A DNA stretch of 17,171 bases from Planctomycetota bacterium (GTDB lineage: Bacteria > Planctomycetota > UBA1135), in NCBI GenBank assembly GCA_027623585.1, contig JAQBVK010000011.1, positions 1 to 17,171 of the forward strand. The letters are read 5' to 3'. The notes below the pieces were generated by a model. The model did not search any database, was not told the DNA's origin, and worked only from the letters and a program-made list of their open reading frames with translations. Shown here piece after piece: positions 6,014 through 15,146 of this stretch; the stretch's first letter is position 1; the number at the start of each line of letters is the position of its first letter. The translations under genes were made by a program, and so were the position numbers.

Positions 6014-8179
6014 TCAGTCTTCCGCGAGCTCAAGAGTGACGAAGGCGGTGCCGGCAGTCACCGGCAACCAAACCGGCGTGCAGCCTTCAGCCTCCACCTT
6101 CACGCGCGTCGCCTCAGGAGGCAGCAGCAGAGCGCGTGCAGTCAAAGGATTGAGATGCCCGTCGGAGTATTCGACGTGCATGATCAGATCATCGTTCCGG
6201 ACTCGCGACGGCGCGTGCGCCAGCATGACGCGCATCGGCGTGCAGTGGCGGAGGTCGAGCATCTGCAACGCCGGCGGCGCGATGGTCTTGCCGGCCTCGA
6301 GTACGACGCGCCCCACGCGTGCCATCAGAATGCCGGCGATGCGGAGTTCCAGGTCGTAGGTGCCGGGGTAGAAGGGTCCGCAGTTGAAGAAGCCGTAAGG
6401 ACTGGCGGCGCTGCTCTTCTCGAAGGATTCTGCGCTGTCCCATGGCGGCACACTCGTCATCGCCGGAAGGATCTCCACGGCAGCTGTGCAGCTCTCAGGC
6501 ATCAGTACGCGCCCGCGAACGCGCGCGGCCGGCGACATCGCCATGGTGATGGAATCCCCCTTGCGCTCAAGCACGCCTTGAGCGGTGGAATACAGCGGGT
6601 GCGAGATGACGACTTCATACGGTGGCTCGCCATACACGCGGTGCCGCGTGAAGTGGAGCCATCCGGCATGAACTTCATTGTTGAGCCAAGGGCCAGGCGC
6701 CCCGGAGTCTTGAAACTCGAGTGCCCGAATCCACGCAGTGGCGCCGCTCAACGGCTTCCCCCTCTCGTCCAGAATCTCGACGGCACCCTGAAACTCCTCT
6801 GGCTTTACGACAAAGACGCCGACGTTCTCGTCTTCTTGCACGTCATTCAAAGGAATCTCGATGCTTGATGAGGGTGGCCGGCTGCTCTCGTCCACGGAGA
6901 GTTCTAGAAGGCTCCAAGCTGCGCCAGGCCGCAGCGGTACGTGGCAAGTGAAGTTACCTTCCGCGTCCGTCGTCAGCGAGAAATGAGCTCGGTCGCTCGC
7001 CTCTCTCATCCTCAATGTGGCGCCCAGGCGACAATCAGACAACGGTCTGCCGTCCGGTTCCGTGAGGGTGCCGTGAATCACGCGGCTCGTGGATCGCAAG
7101 TCGAGATCCACTCGGCAGACTTCGCCTTCTTCCTGCGGACCCTGCACTTCCTTCCAGAAGTAGCGATCGTCCGCGAGGATCGGAGCGCCGACCAGCCAGC
7201 GCTCCTTCAAGCCGACGCCGGCGATCGTGGCCACTCCCTCCACGGTGAGCGGAGGATCGGTGACGAAGGCATCAGATGGCCAACGCCGAGAAAGCGCACG
7301 CCTCTGCACGCGAATGGGCAGCGAAGTCGGCACCGGTTGATCGTCCACGACATTTACGTGGACCTCCAAGCTTCCAGATGCGGCGAGTTCGAGTTCGATC
7401 GCCGTTCCCTGCCAATGCTTTTCTTGCAACGGGACGCTTGGACCGTCTTCCGCCCCGGCGCCTATCCTCCACCCGAGAGATTCATAAGCTCCAGAACCAT
7501 CCGCTGCGTCTGGAAACTGTTGGGCCGCCCAAAGCGTCCGATTCGGATTCGGAAACATCGGGACGGCCTTCTCTCCGATGAAGTTCTTCAGAAAGACCGG
7601 CACCTGCGTCAATTCCTTCCCTGAACGATCACGAATCTTGATTTGGACTTCGAAGAGCGGATGAGGAGCGGCGATCGTCTCTACGAAGCCGACGAAGGTG
7701 GATGGGTTGTCGCGATGGTCGTTGAACAGAACGTGGACGTGCCCGTATGGAAACTCCCCGTCCGGACGCGCCGCTAGCAGAAAAGCGATGGCGTACTCTT
7801 CGAAGGAGAACCAGAACAATCCGTTCTCGTCCGCGCTGAGATCCGGGTCGCGCTCGGGGAGTGGGACGAGAGTTGCAGTCCACTTCTTGTGAATGCCTTC
7901 GTCATGGTCCAAGATCCAGATCCGTGCGTTCCCGATGGGCGTTCGGTAGCTCGAGTCGGTGACCCGAACCGGCACCTGACCCGCATCGAGACGAGCGAAG
8001 TCCTCCTCGCTGAGTTCGAGCCAGTCGCCGTAAATCAAGCTCGGATCGAACTCGGGGAGTTCGCGCCTTCCGCTCTCGCGCAACCAGTCACCCAGGCCGG
8101 TCCAGAGCAACAAGTTCAGCACCACCAGGATCGGCAGCAAGGCCCAGAGCAGAGCGCGGCGGCGGATAGGGCTGGCCAT
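6014..8179 (-). CDS. Membrane-anchored carboxypeptidase-regulatory-like multidomain protein
   Basis: The start is an ATG at 8179, giving 721 residues beginning MASPIRRR followed by one hydrophobic helix (about 9-27), so an N-in signal anchor with the remainder outside the cytoplasmic membrane. The rest is beta-rich, with several repeats of the transthyretin-like CarboxypepD_reg type. The repeats start near residue 75 (VPVRVTDSSYRTPIGNARI), 366 (VIHGTLTEPDGRPLSDC, then TTDAEGNFTCHVPL), 461 (FQGAVEILDERGKPLSGAT) and 548 (RVRGRVLMPE ... YPGTYDLEL). No catalytic motif is visible, so a structural, adhesive or surface role is likely but unproven. The frame stays open upstream of 8179, but that part is antisense to the metallopeptidase gene and is not counted. 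It heads a tight minus-strand group with the SDR gene and the truncated paralogue. GC content appears lower than in kgd or the M14 gene. Confidence 0.75.
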   Translation of the reverse strand: MASPIRRRALLWALLPILVVLNLLLWTGLGDWLRESGRRELPEFDPSLIYGDWLELSEEDFARLDAGQVPVRVTDSSYRTPIGNARIWILDHDEGIHKKWTATLVPLPERDPDLSADENGLFWFSFEEYAIAFLLAARPDGEFPYGHVHVLFNDHRDNPSTFVGFVETIAAPHPLFEVQIKIRDRSGKELTQVPVFLKNFIGEKAVPMFPNPNRTLWAAQQFPDAADGSGAYESLGWRIGAGAEDGPSVPLQEKHWQGTAIELELAASGSLEVHVNVVDDQPVPTSLPIRVQRRALSRRWPSDAFVTDPPLTVEGVATIAGVGLKERWLVGAPILADDRYFWKEVQGPQEEGEVCRVDLDLRSTSRVIHGTLTEPDGRPLSDCRLGATLRMREASDRAHFSLTTDAEGNFTCHVPLRPGAAWSLLELSVDESSRPPSSSIEIPLNDVQEDENVGVFVVKPEEFQGAVEILDERGKPLSGATAWIRALEFQDSGAPGPWLNNEVHAGWLHFTRHRVYGEPPYEVVISHPLYSTAQGVLERKGDSITMAMSPAARVRGRVLMPESCTAAVEILPAMTSVPPWDSAESFEKSSAASPYGFFNCGPFYPGTYDLELRIAGILMARVGRVVLEAGKTIAPPALQMLDLRHCTPMRVMLAHAPSRVRNDDLIMHVEYSDGHLNPLTARALLLPPEATRVKVEAEGCTPVWLPVTAGTAFVTLELAED

Positions 8180-8209
8180 GGACGGACTCGGCGTCACAAT
8201 AGCACGGGG

Positions 8210-9817
8210 ATGCGACACCTCGCCCTTTGTTTCCTCACGTTGGCTGCCGCTTGTTCGATGCCGCGCATCTTCTTGCCTGATCCTCCGGTGACCGTGCCGG
8301 AGCGCACTGACTACCGTCTGACTTCGACGCACGCGGAGGTGATGGAGTTCCTTGCTGCGGTGGATGCGGCGGGGGACCGGCGCGTGTTCTTGACGCGCTT
8401 CGGCGCCACGCCGGAGGGGCGCGAGCAACCGCTGGTGGTGATCGCGGATCCGCCGGTGCGCAGCGCGGCCGAGGCGCGCGCGAGCGGCAAGCCCGTGTTG
8501 TGGATCAATGCGAATATCCACGCCGGGGAGGTCGAAGGCAAGGAGGCGATGCTCGCGCTGATTCGCGAAGTGGTGTGGGGACCGGAGCCGTGGCCGGTGG
8601 AGGAGGTCGTAGTGCTGCTCGCGCCGATCTACAACGCCGACGGCAACGACCGCATGGCGCCGAAGAATCGGCCGCTGCAGCAGGGGCCGTCGAATCCGGG
8701 GCAGCGTCCGAGCGCGCGCGGGTTGGATCTGAATCGCGACGGCATGAAGCTCGAGAACCTCGAGGCGCGCAACCTCACGCGCGCGTTGGTCGAGTGGGAT
8801 CCGCATGTGTTCGTGGATCTGCACACCACGAACGGCAGCGCGCACGGCTACGAGTTGACCTACGCGCCGACGCTGACGCCGTCGGCGCATCCGGAATTGA
8901 TCTCCGAATCTACGGATCGCTGGCTGCCGGAGATCCGCGAGCGGATGCGCGAGCGGCACGGCTTCGAAGTCTTCGACTACGGCAACTTCCTCTCTGACGG
9001 CGCGCACGAGTTCGTGGACGAGGTGGACAAGGAGCACGGTTGGCGCACCTACGACCATCGTCCGCGCTTCGTGACCAATTCGATGGGGCTGCGCAATCGC
9101 ATCGCGATTCTGTCGGAGGCCTACTCCTACGCGGACTTCCGCACGCGGATCGCCGTGTCGCGAGCCTTCGTGCAAGAAATCGTTCGATATGCAGCGGAGC
9201 AGGGACCGTCACTGCCGGCGCAGTGTGCGAAGTGGGACGCCGACACGCGTTCGCAGGCGCGGACCGGGCAGCTCGCCCAGCACGTCGAGGCGGCGATATA
9301 TTCGCGCGGCGTGGAGCCGGTGCTGATTCGCGGCTTCGAGGAAGGCGCCGATCCGGAGACCGGTGAGAAGTGGCGCGTCGCCAGCGGCCCTCGCACCACG
9401 CTCGAGTTGCCGGTGTGGGTCGGCTTCATGGGCAAGGACTGGGCGAAGGCGCCCAAGGCCTACGTGCTCGGCCCGGAACTCTCCGCGGTCGCCGCGCTGC
9501 TGCGCGTGCACGGAGTGCTCGTCGAAGACGTAAAGGTGCCGTACGAGGCGACGCTCACCACCTTCCACCTCGAATCCGCGACGCGCGCGCAGCAACCCTT
9601 CCAGGGCCACAACGAGCGCACCGCTAAGTGGAAAGTGGGAAGCGATTCCGTCAGCGTGCCGGCCGGCTCCTTCCGCGTGGATCTCGACCAACCCTCCGCG
9701 CGCCTGATCTTCCAACTCGTGGACCCGCGCGCCGACGACGGCTGCCTGACCTGGAACTTCTACGACAAGTGGCTCAGCGCCGGCGCCGGCGTCGAAATCC
9801 CGATCTGGGCGGAGTAG
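8210..9817 (+). CDS. M14-family zinc metallopeptidase lipoprotein
   Basis: From the ATG at 8210 the protein has 535 residues. A short signal sequence ends in the lipobox LAAAC (Cys15), predicting an envelope lipoprotein. Carboxypeptidase-like zinc ligands are visible: HAGE (His104, Glu107) in the context IHAGEVEGKE, and His205 in VDLHTTNG. LDLNRD (172-177) supplies the substrate-binding Asn-Arg. LSEAYSYADF (301-310) carries the probable catalytic Glu303. After about residue 330 a beta-rich C-terminal region of unknown role continues to the TAG at 9815-9817. It probably trims peptides in the periplasm; specificity cannot be predicted. Only 30 nt separate its start from the divergent gene, so the promoters must overlap or lie inside coding DNA. 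Its 3' end is 10 nt from that of the converging TPR gene. Confidence 0.88.
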   Translation: MRHLALCFLTLAAACSMPRIFLPDPPVTVPERTDYRLTSTHAEVMEFLAAVDAAGDRRVFLTRFGATPEGREQPLVVIADPPVRSAAEARASGKPVLWINANIHAGEVEGKEAMLALIREVVWGPEPWPVEEVVVLLAPIYNADGNDRMAPKNRPLQQGPSNPGQRPSARGLDLNRDGMKLENLEARNLTRALVEWDPHVFVDLHTTNGSAHGYELTYAPTLTPSAHPELISESTDRWLPEIRERMRERHGFEVFDYGNFLSDGAHEFVDEVDKEHGWRTYDHRPRFVTNSMGLRNRIAILSEAYSYADFRTRIAVSRAFVQEIVRYAAEQGPSLPAQCAKWDADTRSQARTGQLAQHVEAAIYSRGVEPVLIRGFEEGADPETGEKWRVASGPRTTLELPVWVGFMGKDWAKAPKAYVLGPELSAVAALLRVHGVLVEDVKVPYEATLTTFHLESATRAQQPFQGHNERTAKWKVGSDSVSVPAGSFRVDLDQPSARLIFQLVDPRADDGCLTWNFYDKWLSAGAGVEIPIWAE

Positions 9818-9827
9818 ACGCCGCGCG

Positions 9828-11489
9828 TCAGCCGCTCACGGCGCAATAGCAGGCGGCTTGTGGGGTGACGTCGGCTGCGGACCAGGCGTGGTGGACGTGA
9901 GTCGCTACGGCGTCGGCTTCGGCGGTCTTGCCGAGCGCGCGTAGTGCTTGCTCGAGGCCGAGCAGCGCCCACGGATCTCCCTTGATGCGCTCGAGTTGCT
10001 CGCGGAACACGGTTTCGGCCTCCGCGGCGCGGCCGCCGGCCAGCAGCAGGGCGCCGAGCGCGTGGCGCGTGGGCTGCATCCAGCCCGGCGGCTCGTCGTA
10101 GACGAGTTGATCTTGCGCGGCGACCGCCTCGCGCAGTGAGCGGAAGGCGTCGTCGCGGCGACCTTCGTGCCACAGGATTTCGCCGAGCGCCATGCTGCGC
10201 GCGATCGGCATGACCTGGGAGGTCGGATTCACTCCCAAGTACCAGCCCTCGGGAATCGCTGCCGCCGCCGCGTCGAAGGCCGCGAGTTCGGCGCGCGCCT
10301 CGGCCACGTTGCCGAGGTTCGCGAAGGCCACCGCACGCGCGTAGCGCCGCTGCGCGTGGGACAAGAGTTGGAAGTCTTCGAACTCAGGCTCTTCGAGCAC
10401 TTGTTTCCATTTGCCGAAACGGATCATCACGTGCAGCGCGGTGGACATGAAGCCGTCGGCCATCGGCGCGAAGCCGACCAGGAATTCGCGCGGGATGTCG
10501 GTCTCGATGCGGCGTGCGGCCGTGATCGCGGTCTCATAACGCCCTTGCATCATCGCCGCGTAGGCGAGGAAGTGGATGTTGTGCACGTAGTAGAGCGAGT
10601 AGAAGCGCGGCGCCGGCGCCTTCTTGAAGTAAGCCGCGTCCGACGCGATCGCGCGCTCGTTCGCCTCCGCCGCCTCGGCGAAGCGCCCGGTGTTCACGTA
10701 GATGTGGCTCGGCATGTGCACGATGTGCCCGCTGCCCGGCAGCCGCGATTGCAGGCGGTCGGCCGAAGGCTCAGCGCGCTCGGGATGCGCCGAAGCCTCC
10801 AGCGCGTGAATGTGGAAGTGCAGTGCGCCCGGATGGTTCGGCGCGAAACTCAGCACGCGCTCGAGCGTGGCGACGATCTCTTCCGCCCGCCCCTTCGGCT
10901 GCTTGTCCAAGGTCCAGTAGTCCCAAGGCTGCAAGTTCATCAGCGCCTCAGCGAACAAGGTGCCGACGTCGGCGTCGTGCGGGAAGGACTGCCACACCAG
11001 CTCCATCGCGTCGGCGTAAGCCTGGTCGAGCGGCTTGCGATCCTCCGGCACCGGCCAGGCGTAGCGTTGGGCGACGGCGCGCACCAGCGCGTGTTCCACG
11101 GGAGATTCGTCGTCCAGTCGTTGCAGCGCTTGCTGCGCGGCTTCGAAGGCGTCGGCATTCGCCTCCTCGCTCATCTCTGCGTTGTTGACGTGGATGCCGT
11201 TCGCGTAGGCCACACCCCACCACGGCATCGCCGCGCGCGGATCCAGCCGCGCCGCCTCGCGGAAGGAGCGGGTCGCCTCGTCGTGGTTGAAGCCGTAGAG
11301 CAACTGCATGCCCTGGTCGAACCACTGCTGCGCGGTCGGTGCATCCGTGGTGATGGTGCGGTGGAAGTCGCCGTAGCCCTCACACAGCCGCGCGCCAGAC
11401 GCGGTCGTGGATTGGCAGCTGCCGAGGCCGAGCAGCAGGACCAGTGCTGCCGCGCAGGTGAAAGTCGAGAGTCGGGAGACCATATTCAT
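9828..11489 (-). CDS. Tetratricopeptide-repeat lipoprotein
   Basis: The product has 553 residues from the ATG at 11489. An ATG at 11483 or 11513 is also possible. The N-terminus MNMVSRLS is followed by a hydrophobic run and LGSC (Cys25), a plausible if not perfect lipobox. The mature part has many TPR-like helix pairs, beginning with QWFDQGMQLLYGFNHDEATR and FREAARLDPRAAMPWWGVAY. This belongs to a family widely annotated as TPR proteins, with conserved HFHIHALE and HMPSHIYV segments. It ends in a Cys-Tyr-Cys tail. The function is unknown; the histidine-rich conserved patches may bind metal, which is inference. The frame remains open far upstream, but that part is antisense to kgd. It is divergent from kgd with 63 nt between starts. 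Confidence 0.85.
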   Translation of the reverse strand: MNMVSRLSTFTCAAALVLLLGLGSCQSTTASGARLCEGYGDFHRTITTDAPTAQQWFDQGMQLLYGFNHDEATRSFREAARLDPRAAMPWWGVAYANGIHVNNAEMSEEANADAFEAAQQALQRLDDESPVEHALVRAVAQRYAWPVPEDRKPLDQAYADAMELVWQSFPHDADVGTLFAEALMNLQPWDYWTLDKQPKGRAEEIVATLERVLSFAPNHPGALHFHIHALEASAHPERAEPSADRLQSRLPGSGHIVHMPSHIYVNTGRFAEAAEANERAIASDAAYFKKAPAPRFYSLYYVHNIHFLAYAAMMQGRYETAITAARRIETDIPREFLVGFAPMADGFMSTALHVMIRFGKWKQVLEEPEFEDFQLLSHAQRRYARAVAFANLGNVAEARAELAAFDAAAAAIPEGWYLGVNPTSQVMPIARSMALGEILWHEGRRDDAFRSLREAVAAQDQLVYDEPPGWMQPTRHALGALLLAGGRAAEAETVFREQLERIKGDPWALLGLEQALRALGKTAEADAVATHVHHAWSAADVTPQAACYCAVSG

Positions 11490-11552
11490 AAGGTAGTCAG
11501 GCGGAGGGACCATCCGTGGACTAGAATTGCACCCCCTCTCTCGCGACCCGCA

Positions 11553-14500
11553 GTGAAAACGATCGACTTCGAGGAGCAGTTTGGCGTCAACGCCGGCTAC
11601 GTGGAGGCACTCTACGAGCAGTGGCAGGCCCATCCCGCCACCGTGGACGAGGAATGGGGGCGGATCTTCACCGACCTCGGCAACGGGGTGGCTCCCCTGG
11701 CCGCGACGCCCGAGGCGAGCTCGGCAGCGCCTCCGTCCGAGGACCGCGACTATCAACAGCTCCGCGGGATCGCGGCGCGCATCGCCGCCAACATGAAGGC
11801 CAGTCTGGAGGTGCCGACCGCCACCTCCGTCCGCACCCTCCCGGTCAAGGTGCTCGACGAGAACCGGCGCATCGTCAACGCGCACATGCGCGACCGTGCG
11901 CTCGGCAAGACTTCCTACACGCACTTCATCGCCTACGCGATGGTGCGCGTGGTGCGCGAGCAGCCGAACGTGCAGTCCTACTTCGAGGAGCGCGACGGGC
12001 AAGCCTTCAAGGTCACGCCGAAGCGCGTGAACATCGGACTCGCGGTGGACGTGGAAGGCCGCGACGGCGGACGCTCGCTGGTGGTGCCCAACCTCAAGGG
12101 CGCCGAGGCGATGAACTTCCTCGAGTTCTACCACGCCTACCAGGACGTGATCGAGCGCTCGCGCAAGAACGCGCTGACCGCCGAGGACTTCGCGGGCACC
12201 ACCTTTTCGCTCACCAATCCGGGCGGCATCGGCACCGAGGCCTCGGTGCCGCGCCTCATGAAGGGGCAGGGGCTGATTCTTGCCACCGGCGCGATCGGAG
12301 TGCCAGTCCACGTGCGCGGCATGAGCGCGCAGGCGCTCGCCGACTCGGCGATCGGCCCGGTGATGACCGTCACCAGCACCTACGACCACCGCACCGTGCA
12401 GGGCGCGGAGAGCGCGCGGCTGCTGCAGCGCCTCGAAGCGCTGCTCGACGGCGCCGACGGCTTCTATGAAGAGATTTTCAAGAGCCTGCGGGTGCCGTGG
12501 CGCCCTGCGCGCGTCGAACGCGATGCCAGCGCCGCCAGCGACACGCGCGTCACCGACAAGCAGGCGCGCGTCTGGCAGTTGATCAGCGCCTATCGCACGC
12601 GCGGCTGCCAAATCGCCGACCTCGATCCGCTCGAATACGCGCCCGACTTGCATCCCTCGCTGGATCCGGACTGGTACGGCTTCACGATCTGGGATCTCGA
12701 TCGCGAGTTCTTCACCGACGGCCTCTGCGGCAAGCGCGTGATGACCCTGCGCGAAGTGCTCGAGGTGCTGCGCGAGTCCTACTGCCGCCGCTGGACCGCC
12801 GAGGCGATGCACATCGTGGACCTCGAGCGCAAGACCTGGATGCGCGAGCGCATCGAGCCGCGCCGCAACGAGGCGGTCTTCGAGCTCGAACATCGCAAGC
12901 GCATTCTTTCGCGTCTGGTGCAGGCCGAGAACTTCGAGCAGTTCATGCACACGCGCTATCCGGGCACCAAGCGTTTCTCGCTGGAAGGCTCGGACATGAT
13001 GCTGCCGGCGCTCGCCGAGATGCTCGACCGCCTCGCGGAAGACGGCGTCAAGCGCGTGGTGATCGGCATGGCGCACCGCGGTCGTCTCGCGCTCATGGGA
13101 ACGATTCTCGGGCGACCCTACGAACGTATCTTCAAGGAGTTCGAAGGCGTGGCGCTGCCGGAGATGCCCGAGGGCAGCGGCGACGTGAAGTACCACGTCG
13201 GCCAGCGCGGGACTTACACCACGCCCGGAGGCGGCGAGATCGAAGTGATCCTCACCGCCAATCCCAGCCACCTCGAAGCGGTGGATCCGGTGGTCTGCGG
13301 CATGGTGCGCGCCTTCCAGGATCGCGAAGGCGACGCCGAGCGCCGCCAGACCGTCGGCATTCTGGTGCACGGCGACGCTGCCTTCACCGGGCAAGGCGTG
13401 GTCGCCGAGACTCTGCAGATGAGCGAACTCGCCGGTTATCGCACCGGGGGCACGATCCACCTGATCGTCAACAACCAGATCGGCTTCACCGCCGGTCCCG
13501 ACGACTGCTACAGCACGTACTACTGCTCCGATCTCGCCAAGGCGATTCAGGCCCCGATCCTGCACGCGAACGGCGATTACCCGGAGGCGGTGCTGCGATC
13601 CACGCACGTCGCGGTGGACTACCAACGGCAGTTCCACTCCGACGTCGTCATAGACCTGATCGGTTATCGCCGCCGCGGCCACAACGAGGGCGACGAGCCC
13701 GCCTACACGCAGCCGCTGCTCTACCAACGCATCGCAAAGCACCCGAGCGTGCGTCAGAATTACATCGATCTCCTGGGCCGGCGCGGCGACATGAGTCGCG
13801 AGGAAACCGAGCAGATCGCCACCGCTTATGATGAGCGATTGCGCGAGGCGCTGGAGGCGTGGCGCGCGCAGGGCGGCGGCAAGCCCGTCACCCAGGACGA
13901 CGTGCAGCCCAAGATCTTCGCGCGCGACGACCACGCCGCCGACTGGTGCGAAGCTGACGCCCCGGACACCGGCGTCGCTTCCGAAACACTAGTTTCGATC
14001 ATCGATCGCAGCAACGCGATGCCGGAAGGCTTCACCGTGCACCCCAACTTGCTGCGCCAACTCAAGCGGCGCGAAGAGATGGTGCGCGGCGCCAAGGACG
14101 TGGACTGGGGCTGCGCGGAGGCGCTGGCGCTCGGCACGTTGATCCAGGACGGCGTCGGCATTCGTCTGACCGGGCAGGACAGCCAACGCGGTACCTTCAG
14201 TCATCGTCACGCCGTGATCCGCGATCAGAAGACCGGCGCCGATCACGTGCCGCTGGCCGGCTTGCGTGAGGGCGCGCGCGTCGAGTTCCGCTCTTCGCTG
14301 CTCTCCGAAGAGGCGGCGGTGTCCTTCGAGTACGGATACACCCAAGCCGCCGAGAACACCCTCGTCGCGTGGGAGGCGCAATTCGGCGACTTCGGCAACG
14401 GCGCGCAGATTCCGATTGATCAATTCGTCGCCGCCGGTCACGCCAAGTGGGGGCAGACCAGCGGTCTCGTGATGCTGCTGCCGCATGGCTACGACGGTCA

Positions 14501-15119
14501 AGGTCCCGAACACAGCAGCGCGCGCATCGAGCGCTGGCTGCAGATGTGTGCCGAGGGCAATCTGACGCTTGCCAATTGCACCACCGCCGCGCAGTACTTC
14601 CATCTGCTGCGGCGACACGTCGCTGAAGGCATGAAGCACCCGCTGATCGTGTTCACACCGAAGTCGCTGTTGCGCGATCCGCGCGCGATGAGCCCGATCG
14701 GCGCGCTCGCCGCCGGGCGCTTCGAGCCCTTGCTCGCGGACGCCTCCGCCGACGCCAAGCAGGTCAAGCGCGTGATCCTCTGCAGCGGCCAACTCGGCCA
14801 CGATCTGATCAGCGCGCGCGACGAGCGCGGCCGCGCCGACGTCGCCGTGCTGCGCCTCGAGCAGCTCTACCCCTTCCCGCGCGCCGCGATCGCTGCGGCG
14901 GCCAAGCGCTACGGCAAGGCCGCCTGGATCTGGGCGCAAGAAGAGCCGCGCAACATGGGCGCGTGGTCTTTCGCCGCCGATCGCCTCGCCGACGGTGGTG
15001 TCCGCGCTGAATACGCGGGTCGTCCCTCGGCCGCGAGCCCCGCTACCGGCACCTACTCGCGTCACCTCGCCGAACAAGCCGGCGTCATTGAGCGCGCGCT
15101 AGGCGGGTTCGCGGGGTAG
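11553..15119 (+). CDS. kgd: Multifunctional 2-oxoglutarate decarboxylase/dehydrogenase (fused E2-like and E1 domains)
   Basis: From the GTG at 11553 the protein has 1188 residues, close to mycobacterial Kgd. It should decarboxylate 2-oxoglutarate with thiamine diphosphate and act in the TCA cycle. Residues 5-40 are the SucA-type N-terminal helix (NAGYVEALYEQWQAHPATVD). Residues about 85-325 are an E2-like acyltransferase core ending in STYDHRTVQGAES with catalytic His279. The E1 part follows: GMAHRGRL, NPSHLEAVDPV, GDAAF (607-611) through NNQIGFT (640-646) for ThDP/Mg binding, RRGHNEGDEPAYTQP, DSQRGTFSHRHAV and PHGYDGQGPEHSSAR. There is no lipoyl domain, as in the actinobacterial OdhA/Kgd type, which borrows lipoyl groups from another complex. 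No good Shine-Dalgarno precedes the GTG; TAGAAT at 11522-11527 could be a -10 box. An in-frame extension upstream is antisense to the TPR gene and lacks Kgd features. Confidence 0.95.
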   Translation: MKTIDFEEQFGVNAGYVEALYEQWQAHPATVDEEWGRIFTDLGNGVAPLAATPEASSAAPPSEDRDYQQLRGIAARIAANMKASLEVPTATSVRTLPVKVLDENRRIVNAHMRDRALGKTSYTHFIAYAMVRVVREQPNVQSYFEERDGQAFKVTPKRVNIGLAVDVEGRDGGRSLVVPNLKGAEAMNFLEFYHAYQDVIERSRKNALTAEDFAGTTFSLTNPGGIGTEASVPRLMKGQGLILATGAIGVPVHVRGMSAQALADSAIGPVMTVTSTYDHRTVQGAESARLLQRLEALLDGADGFYEEIFKSLRVPWRPARVERDASAASDTRVTDKQARVWQLISAYRTRGCQIADLDPLEYAPDLHPSLDPDWYGFTIWDLDREFFTDGLCGKRVMTLREVLEVLRESYCRRWTAEAMHIVDLERKTWMRERIEPRRNEAVFELEHRKRILSRLVQAENFEQFMHTRYPGTKRFSLEGSDMMLPALAEMLDRLAEDGVKRVVIGMAHRGRLALMGTILGRPYERIFKEFEGVALPEMPEGSGDVKYHVGQRGTYTTPGGGEIEVILTANPSHLEAVDPVVCGMVRAFQDREGDAERRQTVGILVHGDAAFTGQGVVAETLQMSELAGYRTGGTIHLIVNNQIGFTAGPDDCYSTYYCSDLAKAIQAPILHANGDYPEAVLRSTHVAVDYQRQFHSDVVIDLIGYRRRGHNEGDEPAYTQPLLYQRIAKHPSVRQNYIDLLGRRGDMSREETEQIATAYDERLREALEAWRAQGGGKPVTQDDVQPKIFARDDHAADWCEADAPDTGVASETLVSIIDRSNAMPEGFTVHPNLLRQLKRREEMVRGAKDVDWGCAEALALGTLIQDGVGIRLTGQDSQRGTFSHRHAVIRDQKTGADHVPLAGLREGARVEFRSSLLSEEAAVSFEYGYTQAAENTLVAWEAQFGDFGNGAQIPIDQFVAAGHAKWGQTSGLVMLLPHGYDGQGPEHSSARIERWLQMCAEGNLTLANCTTAAQYFHLLRRHVAEGMKHPLIVFTPKSLLRDPRAMSPIGALAAGRFEPLLADASADAKQVKRVILCSGQLGHDLISARDERGRADVAVLRLEQLYPFPRAAIAAAAKRYGKAAWIWAQEEPRNMGAWSFAADRLADGGVRAEYAGRPSAASPATGTYSRHLAEQAGVIERALGGFAG

Positions 15120-15146
15120 ACTTCGCCGAAGAACTCGGTTGACAGC

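Noticed and set aside
8180..9175. In-frame extension of the minus-strand 721-residue protein upstream of 8179
   Set aside because: It is antisense to the M14 metallopeptidase, is Arg/His-rich low-complexity sequence, and precedes a convincing start with an N-terminal membrane helix.
9818..9850. Possible hairpin between the convergent M14 and TPR genes
   Set aside because: The CGCCG/CGGCG pairing is short with a long loop, and there is no T-tract on either strand.
11499..11527. Sigma70-like promoter for kgd with TAGAAT as -10
   Set aside because: No acceptable -35 at 16-18 nt spacing, so I mention the -10 only within the kgd entry.
10167..11552. In-frame upstream extension of kgd on the plus strand
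   Set aside because: It is antisense to the TPR gene and shows no Kgd family sequence. The family N-terminus begins at the GTG at 11553.
11490..13934. Long in-frame extension of the TPR lipoprotein ORF opposite kgd
   Set aside because: It is a shadow of kgd: high-GC coding DNA often lacks stops in the opposite frame. The true start has a lipoprotein signal near 11489.
15139..15144. TTGACA, a perfect -35 hexamer before cphB
   Set aside because: It ends 2 nt before the ATG, so its -10 would be inside the gene. It is not useful for cphB transcription.
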